A stretch of 64,000 nucleotides of DNA. Source: Primulina eburnea. Taxonomy: Eukaryota > Streptophyta > Magnoliopsida > Lamiales > Gesneriaceae. Shown one piece after another: positions 1 to 11,889 of the stretch. Every line of letters starts with the position of its first letter. Position 1 is the first letter of the stretch. A program made the translations under genes and the position numbers. Where the stretch lies: the NCBI RefSeq assembly GCF_022965805.1, contig NW_027331420.1:180173-244172 (forward strand). The letters run 5' to 3'. Under the pieces are notes generated by a model. That model had not been told where the DNA came from. It saw only the letters and a program-made list of their open reading frames with translations, and did no database searches.

Positions 1-741
1 TTGGAATTTCTCCAATTTTCTTGGCTTCGACAGCTAAAAGATGTGGCCAGCATACTGCACTGGAAGCTCATGTAGGAAGATCGTCAGAGGCCATTCTCCC
101 ATGATGCGGGCTCTTTGGAATTGCAATTTTATAATTATGTATATTTGTATACCCACAGACTTCCTGTGTAACAAGATTCCATCAAATTCTGCTAAAAGAT
201 GTTAATTAATCCAGTAAATTTTTCTTGAGTTAAGCGTTTTATATACTCGGATGAAATCACACACTGCTAACAGATTTAAAAAACTAAAACAAGTCATGAA
301 ATGTGGGACGGAAACTCAATCGATTCTTGTATTTCAATCCGCCATGAATGCATGAACTACAATACATTTCAGGTATAAGAAAGCCTACTTATAGAAATAT
401 GCACATGGAAAGTTAGTTATCATACAGCATTGCGGCACTATAATTATTTACAATAGTCCAGTATTATCGAACAAGAATAGAGAATGTGATGAGCATTTCC
501 ACTGTCAAATAATTATCTAACTCTTAAGGCCGTGTGTGAGAATTGTCCTAAAAAATCTTTAGCCCTTGGAAAAATCATTAGGCACATACACATCAAAATT
601 AATGAGTTTAGGTATGAAGCAGACTCTTGTATAATGGCCACAAAGGAAGCAAGAATCACTTGTCCTCTCCATGAAGATATATACTTAAATAAAGCAGTTT
701 CAAGCAATTGAAATTTACCCCAAAAAAAGTTCAGTGTTCAC
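1..741. other. Non-coding stretch downstream of the DEG1 relic
   Basis: No gene is recognised here. The expected last exon of DEG1 (the end of the second PDZ strand and the C-terminus) was looked for on the minus strand and not found, so the pseudogene appears to have lost its 3' end, or the exon has decayed beyond recognition. The short reading frames here show no family motifs. Confidence 0.5.
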
Positions 742-3700
742 CTTTATCACCTACTTTGCACTGGTCCGTTATTCTGTACAAGTCACTGCCATTGGAAACC
801 TTCTTCCCATTAATTGATGTAATTATAACACCCAAAATGAGCCTGCCATAAGAATCACGTTTCGTAGATTGAAGACCCTGCAGGACCAAAATTACACCAA
901 CAAGTTTTTAATAACATTATTCATTTGTCTTCGAATTGTAATAATTCACATCTGAGCAAAATGAAATTTGGACAAAATTTGAACCAGCTCTGCATGAGAA
1001 CAAAGGGCAAGAAAGGATTGTATAGTAGGCATACTGCTTTTCCAGCTGTCCGTTTGATGGAGCATCCAAGACAAGAACCCCACTAACTCCCGTTGCTCCA
1101 CGGATTTATCACGTGCAAACTTAATACTTAATATTGGTCTAGTGACTTTCCCAAACTTTACAAATTTATCAACAATGCCACCTACCTAGACATAAAACAT
1201 AACCAGGCGAAGGAACTCCTTAGCAATTAAATAATTGTTCCTTAGCAAAAATTTCATAAAACAAACGTATTCAAGAAGTTACTTACGGTGTCAATTGGAA
1301 TTGAAAACCCAACTCCAGATGAAGCACCAGAAGGGGAGTATATAGCTGTGTTTATCCCAATAAGATTCCCGGAACTATCAAGAAGTGGTCCTCTAATATT
1401 ACCAGTATTAATCGCACATCGATATGGACGACGTTCTGAATTTGGACGGCCAGTTGCAGCTGAACTCCCTCTGAAGCCCACTAATAGAACATTGAAATTG
1501 TGATGATAAAGAAGAGTTCATGCAGAAGTTATACAAGTTTGCCCGCTACGTCTAGCTCGTTATATATTGAGACATAAATAAGTTAATCAATTCAGGAAAA
1601 AGAGAACATAGAATTGTATTGACACCTTCTGACGCCAGCTGTAAGTGTGTATGGTCCAGTCCAAACTGAGAAGCAATAAAACATCAAAAGGTTAATAAAA
1701 TCACATACATAATTAAAAAGGAAAACTCATGAATTAGATCACATTATACCATCATAATTCCATTTCCGAAGTCACAATAATCAACATCCAGCAAGAGTAA
1801 GACATGCTTTTAAAATTTAAAACAGGGTGGAGAATTATCTTCCAACATCTTCTGATATTAATATCTACTCGTACAATTTCTTTGTCACACTATAAAAAGT
1901 AGTCAAGGCCATTGGCGGAAGGACAATGTTATTAGCCGTGTGATGTCTTCTCCATGGTTCTAGGATTCAAAAACATGCTGAAATTAATATTAAAAACATT
2001 CAGATTTGATATTTAAGGCACAATAGGAACTGGGGAAGATTTAATGATTATGCAGCAGCAATGTACGTGTGGAAATTTTTTTTAGGAGAAATAGAGCCAA
2101 AATATTGGAAAACGTCCATAAATTTCTACAGAACTCCCAAATTATCCAAAGGCCTGCATTTCTCCAGCATGTTGCTTAAAGAGACTTTCTATCAGTGGTC
2201 CCCAATGAAAAAGCAATTATTGGTGGCTTTCCAACATCATCATTAATACTAAGCCAAATCTTGAAAAATTAACGGGTAAAAATGAAAGCCTGTAGAAAGG
2301 AAGAAAATTATTGAGAGGTATGTACTTACAGGATTTCCAATTGCGTATACTTTTTGACCAACAAGTAGGTCTGCAGAAACTCCAATTGGCATTGGTCTCA
2401 ACTTGTCTTTTGGTGCATCAATATGCATGACAACAACATCCTTATCTGGATAAAACCCAATAACTTTTACGTCATATACACTCTGGTCTGCAAGAGTAAC
2501 CCTGAAAACAACAACTACAGAATTTACCAGAAAAACTAGAGCTCGAAAAGATATATTCCAGAAAATCATCCCTATAGAAAAGAAAACCCAGCCAGCTCCA
2601 ACTAATTTCACTGCATTCTGTAAGAGTAGATGTCGACTACAAACTCTAGAAGGTGTGCAGAAGCTCAAATAGGCATCCAATGTATCTGCGTTGTCTGATG
2701 GTATAATTAGATGATGTCGAAAATTATGTCTGATGCACGAAGGTCTTCATTATAAGAAGACACCCAATTCTGAAAATATGTTTATGATTTAATTACAAGG
2801 GTTTTTCCAGTCATCAAACATAGTCTGATGCATCACTCTATATATAGTAGCTGAGAACCAGCTGGAGCATAACTATGATACTAGAAGCTATGCTAATGTT
2901 ATGAGGAACTTTCATGTAGGAAATAAGAAGTCTTGCACTATAACCTCTGTTTGCTCCTATGCACAGCACAAATAAAGGGCGGTATTAACCACCAACACTA
3001 TCATTTCCATGAATTGAAAAGGTCTATTTCTAAGAACTGAAACCTTCTTTCAAATCATCTTAAGGTAACTATGAAAAACAACTCAAGAATCATGATTTTT
3101 CTAGCAAGATCATTGGAAAACAAAACCCATGAATAAAACATTTTAAAAAATAGGCACACAGATACATCATAACCAAACAAAGAAATAAGAAGGAGAATAC
3201 TTGAGGATGCACCCCGAATCTAATGATAGTTAGTCACAATGTGGCCCTGTGTATCCCATACAAATCCTGATCCCTGCGGCACCTCCAATATATCCAGTGT
3301 AAACGCATCCTGCCTAAAACATGGAGTAGCAAATCAAAGGTGAATTAATAAAACATACTACAGGAAATTTTAGTACGAACTTAAAACTAAAATCTTTAAT
3401 GCAGCTAACATCAAACCAATACAAATTATTACAAGAGCAATATATACAAACTGGAAGAGTTAATTTAGAACAAAACTAGCTAAAAAGAAAACTGATAAAG
3501 AACAAAAAAAGCGCCAATTCAAATGAGATAGCCACAAAGGCTTGGACTTTGCTCTCATTAAAAACAGAAGAAATAGAACAGTAGCTAAAGTTCAGTAAAA
3601 TTAAGAAAAGCAAAAAAAAATACCTGGAGGCAAGATTAGTAATGTAAACAAAGGAGGGAGTGCTGTCTTCAAAAAGACGAAACGTGGCAAGTTCATCTGA

Positions 3701-4009
3701 CTGCTATTTCCTAGGCATGCTCGCCACCAAAGTCGAAACTGAATCAACATCCGTCACGAGAACAAAAACGGACAAAGCAGCCGATGCACAGAGCACGAAG
3801 AATGAATTCACGACCTTTTTCAAGCTCTCCTGGGAAACCAGCTCCAATTTCGGCGTAAACTTCATGCGGAGGGCAGAAACAACCACCAGAGAGGCCCAGG
3901 TTGAGCGCCTAGGTTTCGAGATCAAGAAATCTGGGATGAAAATGCAGTTGAAGAGGAGAAAGCAGAAACAAGAGCAGCCATTTTCGCGGAGGTAGTTGCT
4001 GCTCTCCAC
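742..4009 (-). pseudogene. DEG1: DEG1-type chloroplast HtrA/DegP serine protease, degraded copy
   Basis: The intact family is a thylakoid-lumen HtrA protease (trypsin fold plus PDZ) acting in photosystem II repair. Seven exon remnants keep the family order on the minus strand, at about 3624-4009, 3195-3310, 2330-2502, 1623-1661, 1287-1484, 1031-1190 and 742-877, mostly with splice signals still next to them. This is therefore a duplicated or decayed gene and not a processed copy. Lesions seen: TAG at 3704-3706 just after the targeting region; TAG at 3220-3222 directly after the catalytic His (NYH-stop-IRGAS); a 2-bp insertion in the FGLDHT exon; a ~5-bp deletion before SSAATGRP; a +1/-1 pair before the serine region; GNSGGP changed to GNIRGP, so the nucleophile Ser is lost; and a 1-bp loss after SVEQ. 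The catalytic Asp region (DKDVVVM) survives. It cannot encode an active protease. Confidence 0.92.
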
Positions 4010-4148
4010 GTTATATACTTGAAGAAAACGAAACGCTTTGATTGTATTTAATTTAATTTATTTATTTTACAATTTTGAGGATGTACATTTTTCTATTTTG
4101 TAAATTGGAAAAAATATAGATTTGTGACGTCTACACTTTGGAATGATT

Positions 4149-4258
4149 TGGGCTTGGGTTACTTATTAACAGTACTGGTCCTATTGTTGTTGGGCCTAAT
4201 ATTGGCAGATATGTTATTTTGAACTTCGTGATGGGCTTCGAGTACTATATACTGGGCT
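4149..4258. promoter_or_regulatory. Four TGGGCY (site II-like) motifs upstream of the DEG1 relic
   Basis: TGGGCT or TGGGCC occurs at 4149, 4191, 4232 and 4253, 140-250 bp upstream of the first exon of the DEG1 relic. Site II (TGGGCY) elements are known in plant housekeeping and organelle-related promoters. Reading this as the remaining promoter of the dead gene is inference. Confidence 0.35.
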
Positions 4259-4259
4259 G

Positions 4260-5354
4260 AATGGAGAATTACTTGATAAACTGAATTATTTGGGTTTGGA
4301 TTATTACTTCAAATATTATATCCCAAATTCAACCCATAATGTGTGTGTAAAATAATATTTTCCATTTTTTTTCAGTTTAAACTGAATAAGGAAAACATAT
4401 AACTAAAACATAAAATTATAAATAATGGATTATTTGAATAATTTTAAAATTAATCATCAATCTTTAATACTTTAAAATAATAAAAGAATCTTAAAATTAA
4501 TGAAGGTATTTTGTGGCAGACGACAAACAATTCACCATCCGCACCAATCTCTAATAATCGATATTTTTTCTAAACATACCCCCTTACCCTTGATAGCCTT
4601 TTTAAAAAATAAAATAAAATATAACATGCAAAATTCAAATACACAATTTGATGTGGGAATATTAAAATTATTTCGAGATAATTATATTTTCGGAACTAAA
4701 AAAAAAAAAACCATGCAGGCATGTGTTGTGGCCCCTAAATAGTAAATCCACATCTCTACTTTTTGAAATATGTTCCATTTCATTTTCTAGAATGCAAGTT
4801 CCAGCTAGCCCCCACTCCCCAATGTGTGCAAAAGCACTAAGATATTCTCACTTCCTTTTCTAATTTCTCTCGAAAGCCATAGAAATTCTAGTAAAATCTT
4901 GTGTCTTTCTTCTAGTGTGGCCATCAATTGTCGTTGTTATGTGTAGGATAGAAGAGCAAATACTCGCCATTATCTGATAGAGTGGTGTGACTTAAACCTG
5001 TAGTTATTGTTAAATGTCTAATATATTTTGTATTAAATCACTGAAAATTGTATATATAGAGTTGGACAATCTTTTTTTGAGTTATCCTTAGAGTTTGAGT
5101 TAAATTCAAATATCAATTTTAATATGATATCAAAACAAAAATAGCATTATGGGTTGAACCATCATATGGGTCACCCGATAAAAACGGGATAAAAATAGAT
5201 AAAATTGGATCAACGAGATATATCATAGTCAGTATCACAAGCTCTGTTCTAATTGACTGCGGTGAGTATAATTAGTAAGAAAGAAGTTATTGTTGTACAA
5301 TAATTAATAAAAAACAATCAAAACGTGATATTTAAGCATATTCATTTAAACTTA
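4260..5354. other. AT-rich intergenic stretch
   Basis: No gene, RNA or clear repeat was recognised. The 80-codon open frame near 4500-4742 has no recognisable domain. The stretch ends at the TTA target duplication of the adjoining MITE. Confidence 0.4.
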
Positions 5355-6047
5355 GGCTGCGTTTGGTTCGGGTGATTAGCCGGGATAGATTATTTTATCC
5401 CGGCTAATCACCCGTTTGGTTGGATTTTTAGGAAATACGAGGGTCCGTGATAAAATTGAAAAGCCCGCACTGTAGCTACTATTTGTTGGACAAATAATAC
5501 TGACAATTTAGGTGTGATAAATTATTCCACTCTTAATACCTCCTATTTTTCCAATTTTACCCTTCTCCTAAATTCAAACTCAAGTTAGCGACGGTTTGTA
5601 AAAATCCGTCCCAAATAGCGACGGTTTTTTCAAAAACCGTCGCTAATAGCCACGGTTTTTCAAAAACCGTCGCTAATAGCGACGGTTTTTTAGAAATTGT
5701 CGCCGATCTAAACAAGATCGGCGACGGTAAATCCGTCGCAAGACCATTTCCGGCAGACCATTTCCGGCAAATCCGTCGCTAATAGCGACGTTCAGGCCCT
5801 CTCACCCGCCGACCTTTTCCGGCAGACCATTTCCGCCCGACCGCCGGCCACCACCGCCACTGTCGCCGTCGCGAAGGGGAAGGGCAAATTCGTCTTTTCA
5901 TCAAAAAATTCAAAATAATCCTACACATAAAAATCTTACCAAACATAATATTATTTTACACCATATATTACAATCCTATCACAATCATTTTCTTTATCAT
6001 TTACGTACTAATCATTAGTTTACTCTATCTTTCAACCAAACGTAGCC
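5355..6047. mobile_element. Tourist-like (PIF/Harbinger-type) MITE, 693 bp
   Basis: Inverted termini GGCTGCGTTTGGTT (left) and AACCAAACGTAGCC (right) are flanked by direct TTA duplications at 5352-5354 and 6048-6050. The 14-bp ends and the 3-bp TTA target site are typical of Tourist/PIF-Harbinger MITEs. Just inside the left end is a second palindrome (GGGTGATTAGCCGGGAT and its complement, 5370-5412). The interior holds short palindromic CGACGG repeats (separate entry), then a GC-rich Ser/Pro-codon-like stretch with no open frame. There is no transposase, so it is non-autonomous. A related truncated copy lies at 21391-21640. Confidence 0.85.
5585..5742. repeat. Palindromic CGACGG tandem array inside the MITE
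   Basis: Alternating units of TAGCGACGGTTTTT and AAAAACCGTCGCTA are arranged head to head at least three times, followed by a GATCTAAACAAGATC-centred hairpin. Each unit is its own inverted repeat, so the transcript could fold into serial hairpins. The motif resembles subterminal repeats of plant CACTA elements; that resemblance is from memory only. Confidence 0.7.
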
Positions 6048-6050
6048 TTA

Positions 6051-6690
6051 CAATATTATTGTCAACTATTTTTAAATGCTTACAATTGGCATTAACACAG
6101 TGAACATGAAAATTTAAATAAAAAAATTTATGTTCAATCTTGAAATTTATCGCTCAAATCAGGCCGTTGATTTGTCGATCAAATCAATTTCCGCTTCATC
6201 ATTTTCCAAATTTCAATAAAAATAGAAATCCCCAATATTAATTAAATAATAATAAAAGAAGACGGACAAATATATAGATTCTATAGACGGGCTGGGCCGG
6301 GCCGGGCCGTCAAAAGGAAAAGTTCGTTAACCATCCGTGTATGTATTTGGGACCACCATTTACTTTTTGTCTGAAAGACGCCTTTTCATTCTAAAAATTA
6401 TTTTGTAATAAATTAATTAATTGTTTTATTTTAATTTTTCATTACACCCTTTACTAAAATAGTAGATATATATTTTTAATTAATAATAATTTCGTTGCTT
6501 GTTTGGTTAGAAGTAGGGTAGCCACCCAGTTTGAAAGTGTGTATTTCTAGCTTCGTTGGTTGTGGCAAAGTTCTCTTTCGCCACAAAAATATCACAAATA
6601 TTCTATTTAATGCTCTTTGCCACAATAAATAAATAAATTAAAATCTATAATTATGTAATTAATAGGTGTGTAAATGAAAAAGAAATAACA
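6051..6690. promoter_or_regulatory. Intergenic region and probable aspartate oxidase promoter
   Basis: AT-rich DNA containing a short GC island at about 6288-6310 (CTGGGCCGGGCCGGGCC) with a TGGGCC motif. It lies ~400 bp upstream of the inferred transcript start of the aspartate oxidase gene. The promoter role is inferred from position only. Confidence 0.35.
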
Positions 6691-6730
6691 ATATACAAGA
6701 CAAAAACGAGCGGCGAAGGTTGCGGAGGAT

Positions 6731-6772
6731 ATGGCGCGAAGTTGAACGATGTCTCTGCAATCTCGACTCTGA
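6731..6772 (+). promoter_or_regulatory. Two short uORFs in the aspartate oxidase leader
   Basis: Two minimal upstream frames follow each other: ATG at 6731 (4 codons, stop 6743-6745) and ATG at 6749 (7 codons, stop 6770-6772). They lie just before a plausible 5'-UTR donor (CTGG/GTAAAT near 6829). The matching acceptor would be at 8101 (AAGCAG), 9 bases before the start codon. Whether this leader is transcribed is inferred from position. Confidence 0.35.
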
Positions 6773-8110
6773 ATCCTCCTTTCACTTCCCTTTTCTTTCG
6801 ACGCGTATAATTTCTCTGCTTTTTCTGGGTAAATCTTTTAACGGCTGATAGCTTTTGGATCCGCTGGTTCTTGTCTTTCCCATTCTTCACCGATTACCAG
6901 GGGGGAACGGACCCGAGTCTACGAACCATTTAGCTTGGGTTAGTAAAGGGTTGTTCCAGGAGGCGAAGAAGGCCAATCTTAGGTTCTTTCTCTTTACGGC
7001 TATGAATGTTTTCTTGGGATTTCTTTTGTGGGTTGATTCTCATTTATCTTGTCTTTTTTTAGCCTTTGATGGTTTGATTCATTCAATAAAGTATGAGAGC
7101 ATGCGCGATGCATTTGTTCTTCTTGATGAAAAATCTAGTAAAATCTTGGTTTGCTATTCATTAGCTTATGAGCTGTTTAGATACTCCTTTACGGTTTACC
7201 CCAATTAGCATGCAATAATTAATGAGTTGTTATATGTGGGGGTAAAGTATCCTAACTGTATGTTCGAATCATTCGACGAATCTAGCCTGCGTCGCAATGT
7301 ATAAGGTGTGTTATATTCGATTAACCTTCTAGATATTTCCCATTGCTTGTGCGAACACCCTTTTTGTTTGCTTGGTTATCTCAAATATCGATTATGATTC
7401 GGACCCAGAGCTTATGTTCCCGATGCATATTCGTATGAGGCCCAGAGCTCCATAACATTGCATTTCACGGAAATAAGCATTGATAATATTGCATATTAAT
7501 GGTTCATATGTTGCTAGGCGTTTTACCTTGTGTTTTTGCTCATCCTTCGAAGCTGTGGTGTCTTTGCCACATTGTTTCCGAATTTTGGCGAAAGCCAAAT
7601 GGAGCGTAGAGCTTATATTTGGAAGAGAAAATTGATGTGGAATCTGTTTTCTTGGTATGGTTCTTGGGTTTGCGCTGCATGCCATTTTTTAAAATACGCG
7701 TTATGTAAACTAATTAATAAAGGTTGACTGATAGCCCAAGAAGTTTACCCTTCTGCATTTGGGTATGCATTATTGTTTTCTGTTGATAATTGTTTTTTCT
7801 CTTCTTGTTTGATGGTCTGAATTATACAAATATGTTTATTGTTTTTCATATTGAAAGTGAGACCATTGCTTTTATAGTGGTCCTATGTCAGTAGTCTGTG
7901 CTTTTATAATCAAAATGAATTAACTTGCATATTAACATTGGAATCGAACCCGGGTACCCATAGAATAATTAGTTGGAATGTACAGTTTCCAATACTTTTT
8001 AATGCTTTAGTTATAAAAATGGTGAGAGTGGTTGCATCAGTTGGATTCTATTTTAGAGTGGCTGGTCGAAGATTAAATAAATTTACACTGTAATTAAGCA
8101 GAATACTGAA

Positions 8111-11100
8111 ATGGCCACCAGTGTGGCTTTAGGAAGCGGCGGACTGCATTTTAAAGAGACTCTATTCAAGGGGAAAAGCTGCAGACAGGCTTCTTGGATT
8201 CACATTGTAGCAGCCTCAAAATGCATGCAGAATGAGCTTTCTTGGTATGTAACTTGAACAAAATCTTAAATTTACGATGTGCATTTGGAAGATGTATGAG
8301 AATTTCGAGTTGGTCTTCTCTCTTTTTGATGCTATCTATTGTTAGTTTGCTGACAAGGGTGGAGAATTTGTTTTTGGACATGGAAAATTTGAACTTGCTG
8401 GTCGTGTAAGATTTTGAAACAGTAACTGCGGATTTTTTTTCCCTGGAGATCTCTTCGACAAATTTTTGTTCCACTCATGTAAAATCAATCAATTCATTTC
8501 TATGATCGTGGCACCAACTGTATTTTGGAGATTACATCTTGCTCTGATGCTTAATTTCGCATATCTCAGGTCTCTTGGGGTCCCAAAAGTCCTTCAGATC
8601 AATAAAAACAACCATGGTCATTCCAAATCCAAGGAGGATTGGAAGCGAAGCAGAGTAACTATCAATTCATGCCTGAGAGATGGATATACCAAGTATTTTG
8701 ATTTTGCTGTGATTGGAAGTGGACTGGCTGGCCTTAGTTATGCTCTTGAAGTTGCAAAACATGGAACCGTTGCAGTGATAACCAAGGCTGAGCCCCACGA
8801 AAGCAACACCAACTATGCACAGGGAGGTGTGAGTGCTGTGTTGTGCCCATCAGATTCAGTAGAGAGTCACATGCAAGATACAATTGTTGCAGGCGCCTAT
8901 CTATGTGACGAGGAGACTGTTCGAGTAAGTATCTGAAAAGATAATCTGCACTTTTTTCCTCCACTCATCTTGTGAAAGCATTCTTATTATATACACTGAT
9001 TATATTTATCCGAAGAAAGCCACTTCACCAATTGCTTTATGTTCCACTTAAAAAAAATTCTGATACTGCCTTCAAGTCCGAGAGGTTCTGGTTTAGTCCA
9101 TATCAAACCGCCTAGTCCAGTGTTAAAAAACAAAATGAAATTTAGTTTTGTGTGATGTATTTAACGAAGATGTGGAATCAGGATTATGAGAAAATTTTAG
9201 ATTTAGACATTGTTTGTGTTCGCTCTAATGGAATGGCTGCATCAAGTGCGATATTTTTTACCATCTTTTGTGAAATTTTCCAGGTGGTGTGTACTGAAGG
9301 ACCTGAGAGAATCAGGGAGCTGATTGCTATGGGTGCTTCATTTGATCACGGGGAAGATGGAAATTTGCATCTGGCAAGGGAAGGGGGCCATTCTCATCGT
9401 AGAATTGTACATGCTGCTGATATGACTGGTCGGGAGATAGAGAGGGCGTTGTTGGAGGCAGTCCGAAAGGATCCTAATATTTATGTTTTCGAACACCATT
9501 TTGCAATAGATTTGCTGACTTCTCAGGTTTTGCTTCGGCCCATCTGTAATCTTTTTTTGAAAAATTATGAAATATCAAATCGAAGTGTTTCTTGACTTTC
9601 CAGTGTCATTGTCTAATATAATTATGTCAGTTGGCTTTCAGGATGGCTCTGATGCAGTTTGTCATGGTGCTGATACTTTGAATACTGAGACAAATGAGGT
9701 AAGAATGTGGATATGATTCATACGTTATGTGGCCTGTGTTGTATTTTTTGTTGAAAGAGACTCTAAAGACCAGCTTACTGAAATGGAAGAGCGTCTATGG
9801 TCTTGTTTTTGCGTCCTTTTGAATATTTTAGGTGGTAAGATTCATTTCAAAGGTAACTCTACTTGCTTCAGGAGGGGCTGGGCATATCTATCCAAGCACT
9901 ACCAATCCCCCGGTACAGTTGCTGTAAAAGAAAATAAACTGAATATTTCAGGATAGAAATACAATTTATTGACGATATTGTCAATATCTCTATAGGTTGC
10001 CACTGGCGATGGAATGGCAATGGCTCACCGAGCTGAGGCTGTAATTTCCAATATGGAGTAAGATTCTAAATACCCTCCGTCTTATTGATGGATTGATTCC
10101 ACAATTTTATACGCTTTGGGTTACTTGGAGCACTTGTTTTCCCTTAAGCACCATGGAGTCAGTCATTGATTGTTTATGCCATTGATCTTGTTTGATGCAT
10201 TTTATACTTCCAGGTTTGTGCAATTTCACCCTACTGCTCTGGCTGATGAAGGCCTTCCTCTTAAACCAAAAACTCGAGAAAATGCCTTTTTGATAACTGA
10301 AGCCGTGAGGGGAGATGGAGGAATCCTCTGGAACTTAGACATGGAAAGATTCATGCCCTTGTATGACAAGAGGGGGGAACTCGCCCCTAGGGACGTTGTT
10401 GCAAGAAGTATAGACGATCAACTCAAGAAACGCAATGAAAAATATGTGCTTCTCGATATAACTCACAAACCCAAACACCAAATTCTCTCCCATTTCCCGA
10501 ACATTGCTGCTGAATGTCTCCGACACGGTTTAGACATGACACAACAACCGATTCCCGTGGTTCCAGCTGCTCACTACATGTGCGGTGGAGTACGTGCCGG
10601 ACTCCAAGGGGAAACAAATGTCAAAGGTCTATACGTGGCCGGTGAAGTTGCGTGCACTGGTTTGCATGGAGCAAATAGACTGGCTAGCAACTCATTGCTA
10701 GAAGCTCTCGTGTTTGCAAGAAGAGCTGTCCAACCGTCCATCAATCACATGAAGAGCTCCCGTATTGATCGTGGGGCTACGATTTCATGGGCTCGTCCCA
10801 TAATGCCTAAATCACTCGGTAATGTTATTTTGAACAACATTGTACGCAGGACAAGGGAGGTAAGAAAAGAGCTCCAGTCAATCATGTGGAAGTATGTCGG
10901 CATAGTTCGTTCAACAACTAGGCTGCAGACTGCTGAAAAGATTATAGGAGAATTGGAACTAGAATGGGAAACATACCTGTTTCAGAACGGTTGGGAGCCG
11001 ACTATGGTAGGACTAGAGGCAGGTGAAATGAGAAACTTATTTTGTTGTGCGAAGCTTGTAGTGAGCAGTGCTCTGGCGAGGCATGAAAGCCGGGGGCTTC

Positions 11101-11222
11101 ACTATACGATAGATTTTCCTCATTTGGAAGAGAGCAAGAGGTTGCCTACCATTATCTTCCCTAGTTCACCAGTAAATAGTACATGGAGTTCTAGACAATT
11201 ACACAGGCAACAGATATGTTGA
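8111..11222 (+). CDS. AO: L-aspartate oxidase, plastid NAD biosynthesis
   Basis: Oxidises L-aspartate to iminoaspartate, the first step of de novo NAD synthesis through quinolinate in the plastid. Seven coding exons join in frame: 8111-8244, 8570-8924, 9284-9526, 9642-9698, 9832-9912, 9996-10057 and 10214-11222, giving 646 residues against ~650 in Arabidopsis. The first ~85 residues look like a transit peptide (Ser/Lys-rich, few acidic). After it come the FAD dinucleotide motif ([16 protein letters not shown]), [11 protein letters not shown], the [11 protein letters not shown] block, HPTAL, the Arg-bearing [23 protein letters not shown] and [15 protein letters not shown], then the helical C-terminal domain ([10 protein letters not shown]). 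No broken frame or lost family block was seen. The start at 8111 was chosen because exon 1 splices in phase to the conserved part; a 5'-UTR intron of ~1.3 kb is likely. It converges with the KLCR gene, with ~670 bp between the stops. Confidence 0.95.
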
Positions 11223-11889
11223 AAATGAAGATTTTTTTGTCGACTCTTCTTGCCAAGACTTGTCCGCGGTGGGGTAAGTTTGGTTTCTTATATGAAAGCA
11301 TTTTGCAAGATTGGATCTATGTGCTGGAATGTGCAATTTTTGTAGAAACCTGATGTTGTCTTTATTCTCTGTGTCCCTTTTTTGGGGTCTTATTTGTCCT
11401 TGAATATTGGATATTTCGATGCATATTCAAATGCATTGTAGTTTAGGTGAAGAAAAAAGTTGCTTTCTAAATATAGTTGCAGATAGTTTATCAAAACAAG
11501 TACTCTATTAAATCGATCCGCGAGGGTGTGCGTGCAAACTTAATCTTCTTATGCCTAACAAGTGATCCATTGTTTCGGTTACTTTTGTTTAGTAATTTAA
11601 TTTATATGAAGATTGCAATCCGATCCCATTACTTCAGGATTAAGTTTTGCTCAAGTTGGTAGGCTAACCGATAGTGCTCACCCCAACGTGTATATAAAAT
11701 GGTGAAAACCGGAGCTGTTGTTTTTGTAAGAATGCAGTTATGTGGGCTTGAATCAATGTTTGTGGCAACTACAACCGAAAATGATGTACCATCCTTGAAA
11801 CAATAATGAATGACAATGGACCTTTTAACTATATGAACAAGTCCTAACCTATGACAAACTAATTCGAGTTGAGTATATGCATACGAGAA

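Noticed and set aside
3660..3995. 111-codon plus-strand frame
   Set aside because: Antisense shadow of the DEG1 relic's first exon.
6855..7208. 117-codon plus-strand frame
   Set aside because: Falls in the inferred 5'-UTR intron of aspartate oxidase; its translation has no recognisable motif.
7930..7960. A GGTTCGANNCC-like B-box (minus strand), suggesting a tRNA or SINE
   Set aside because: No A-box at the right distance, no acceptor or T-stem pairing, and no A-rich tail; it lies inside the aspartate oxidase 5' intron.
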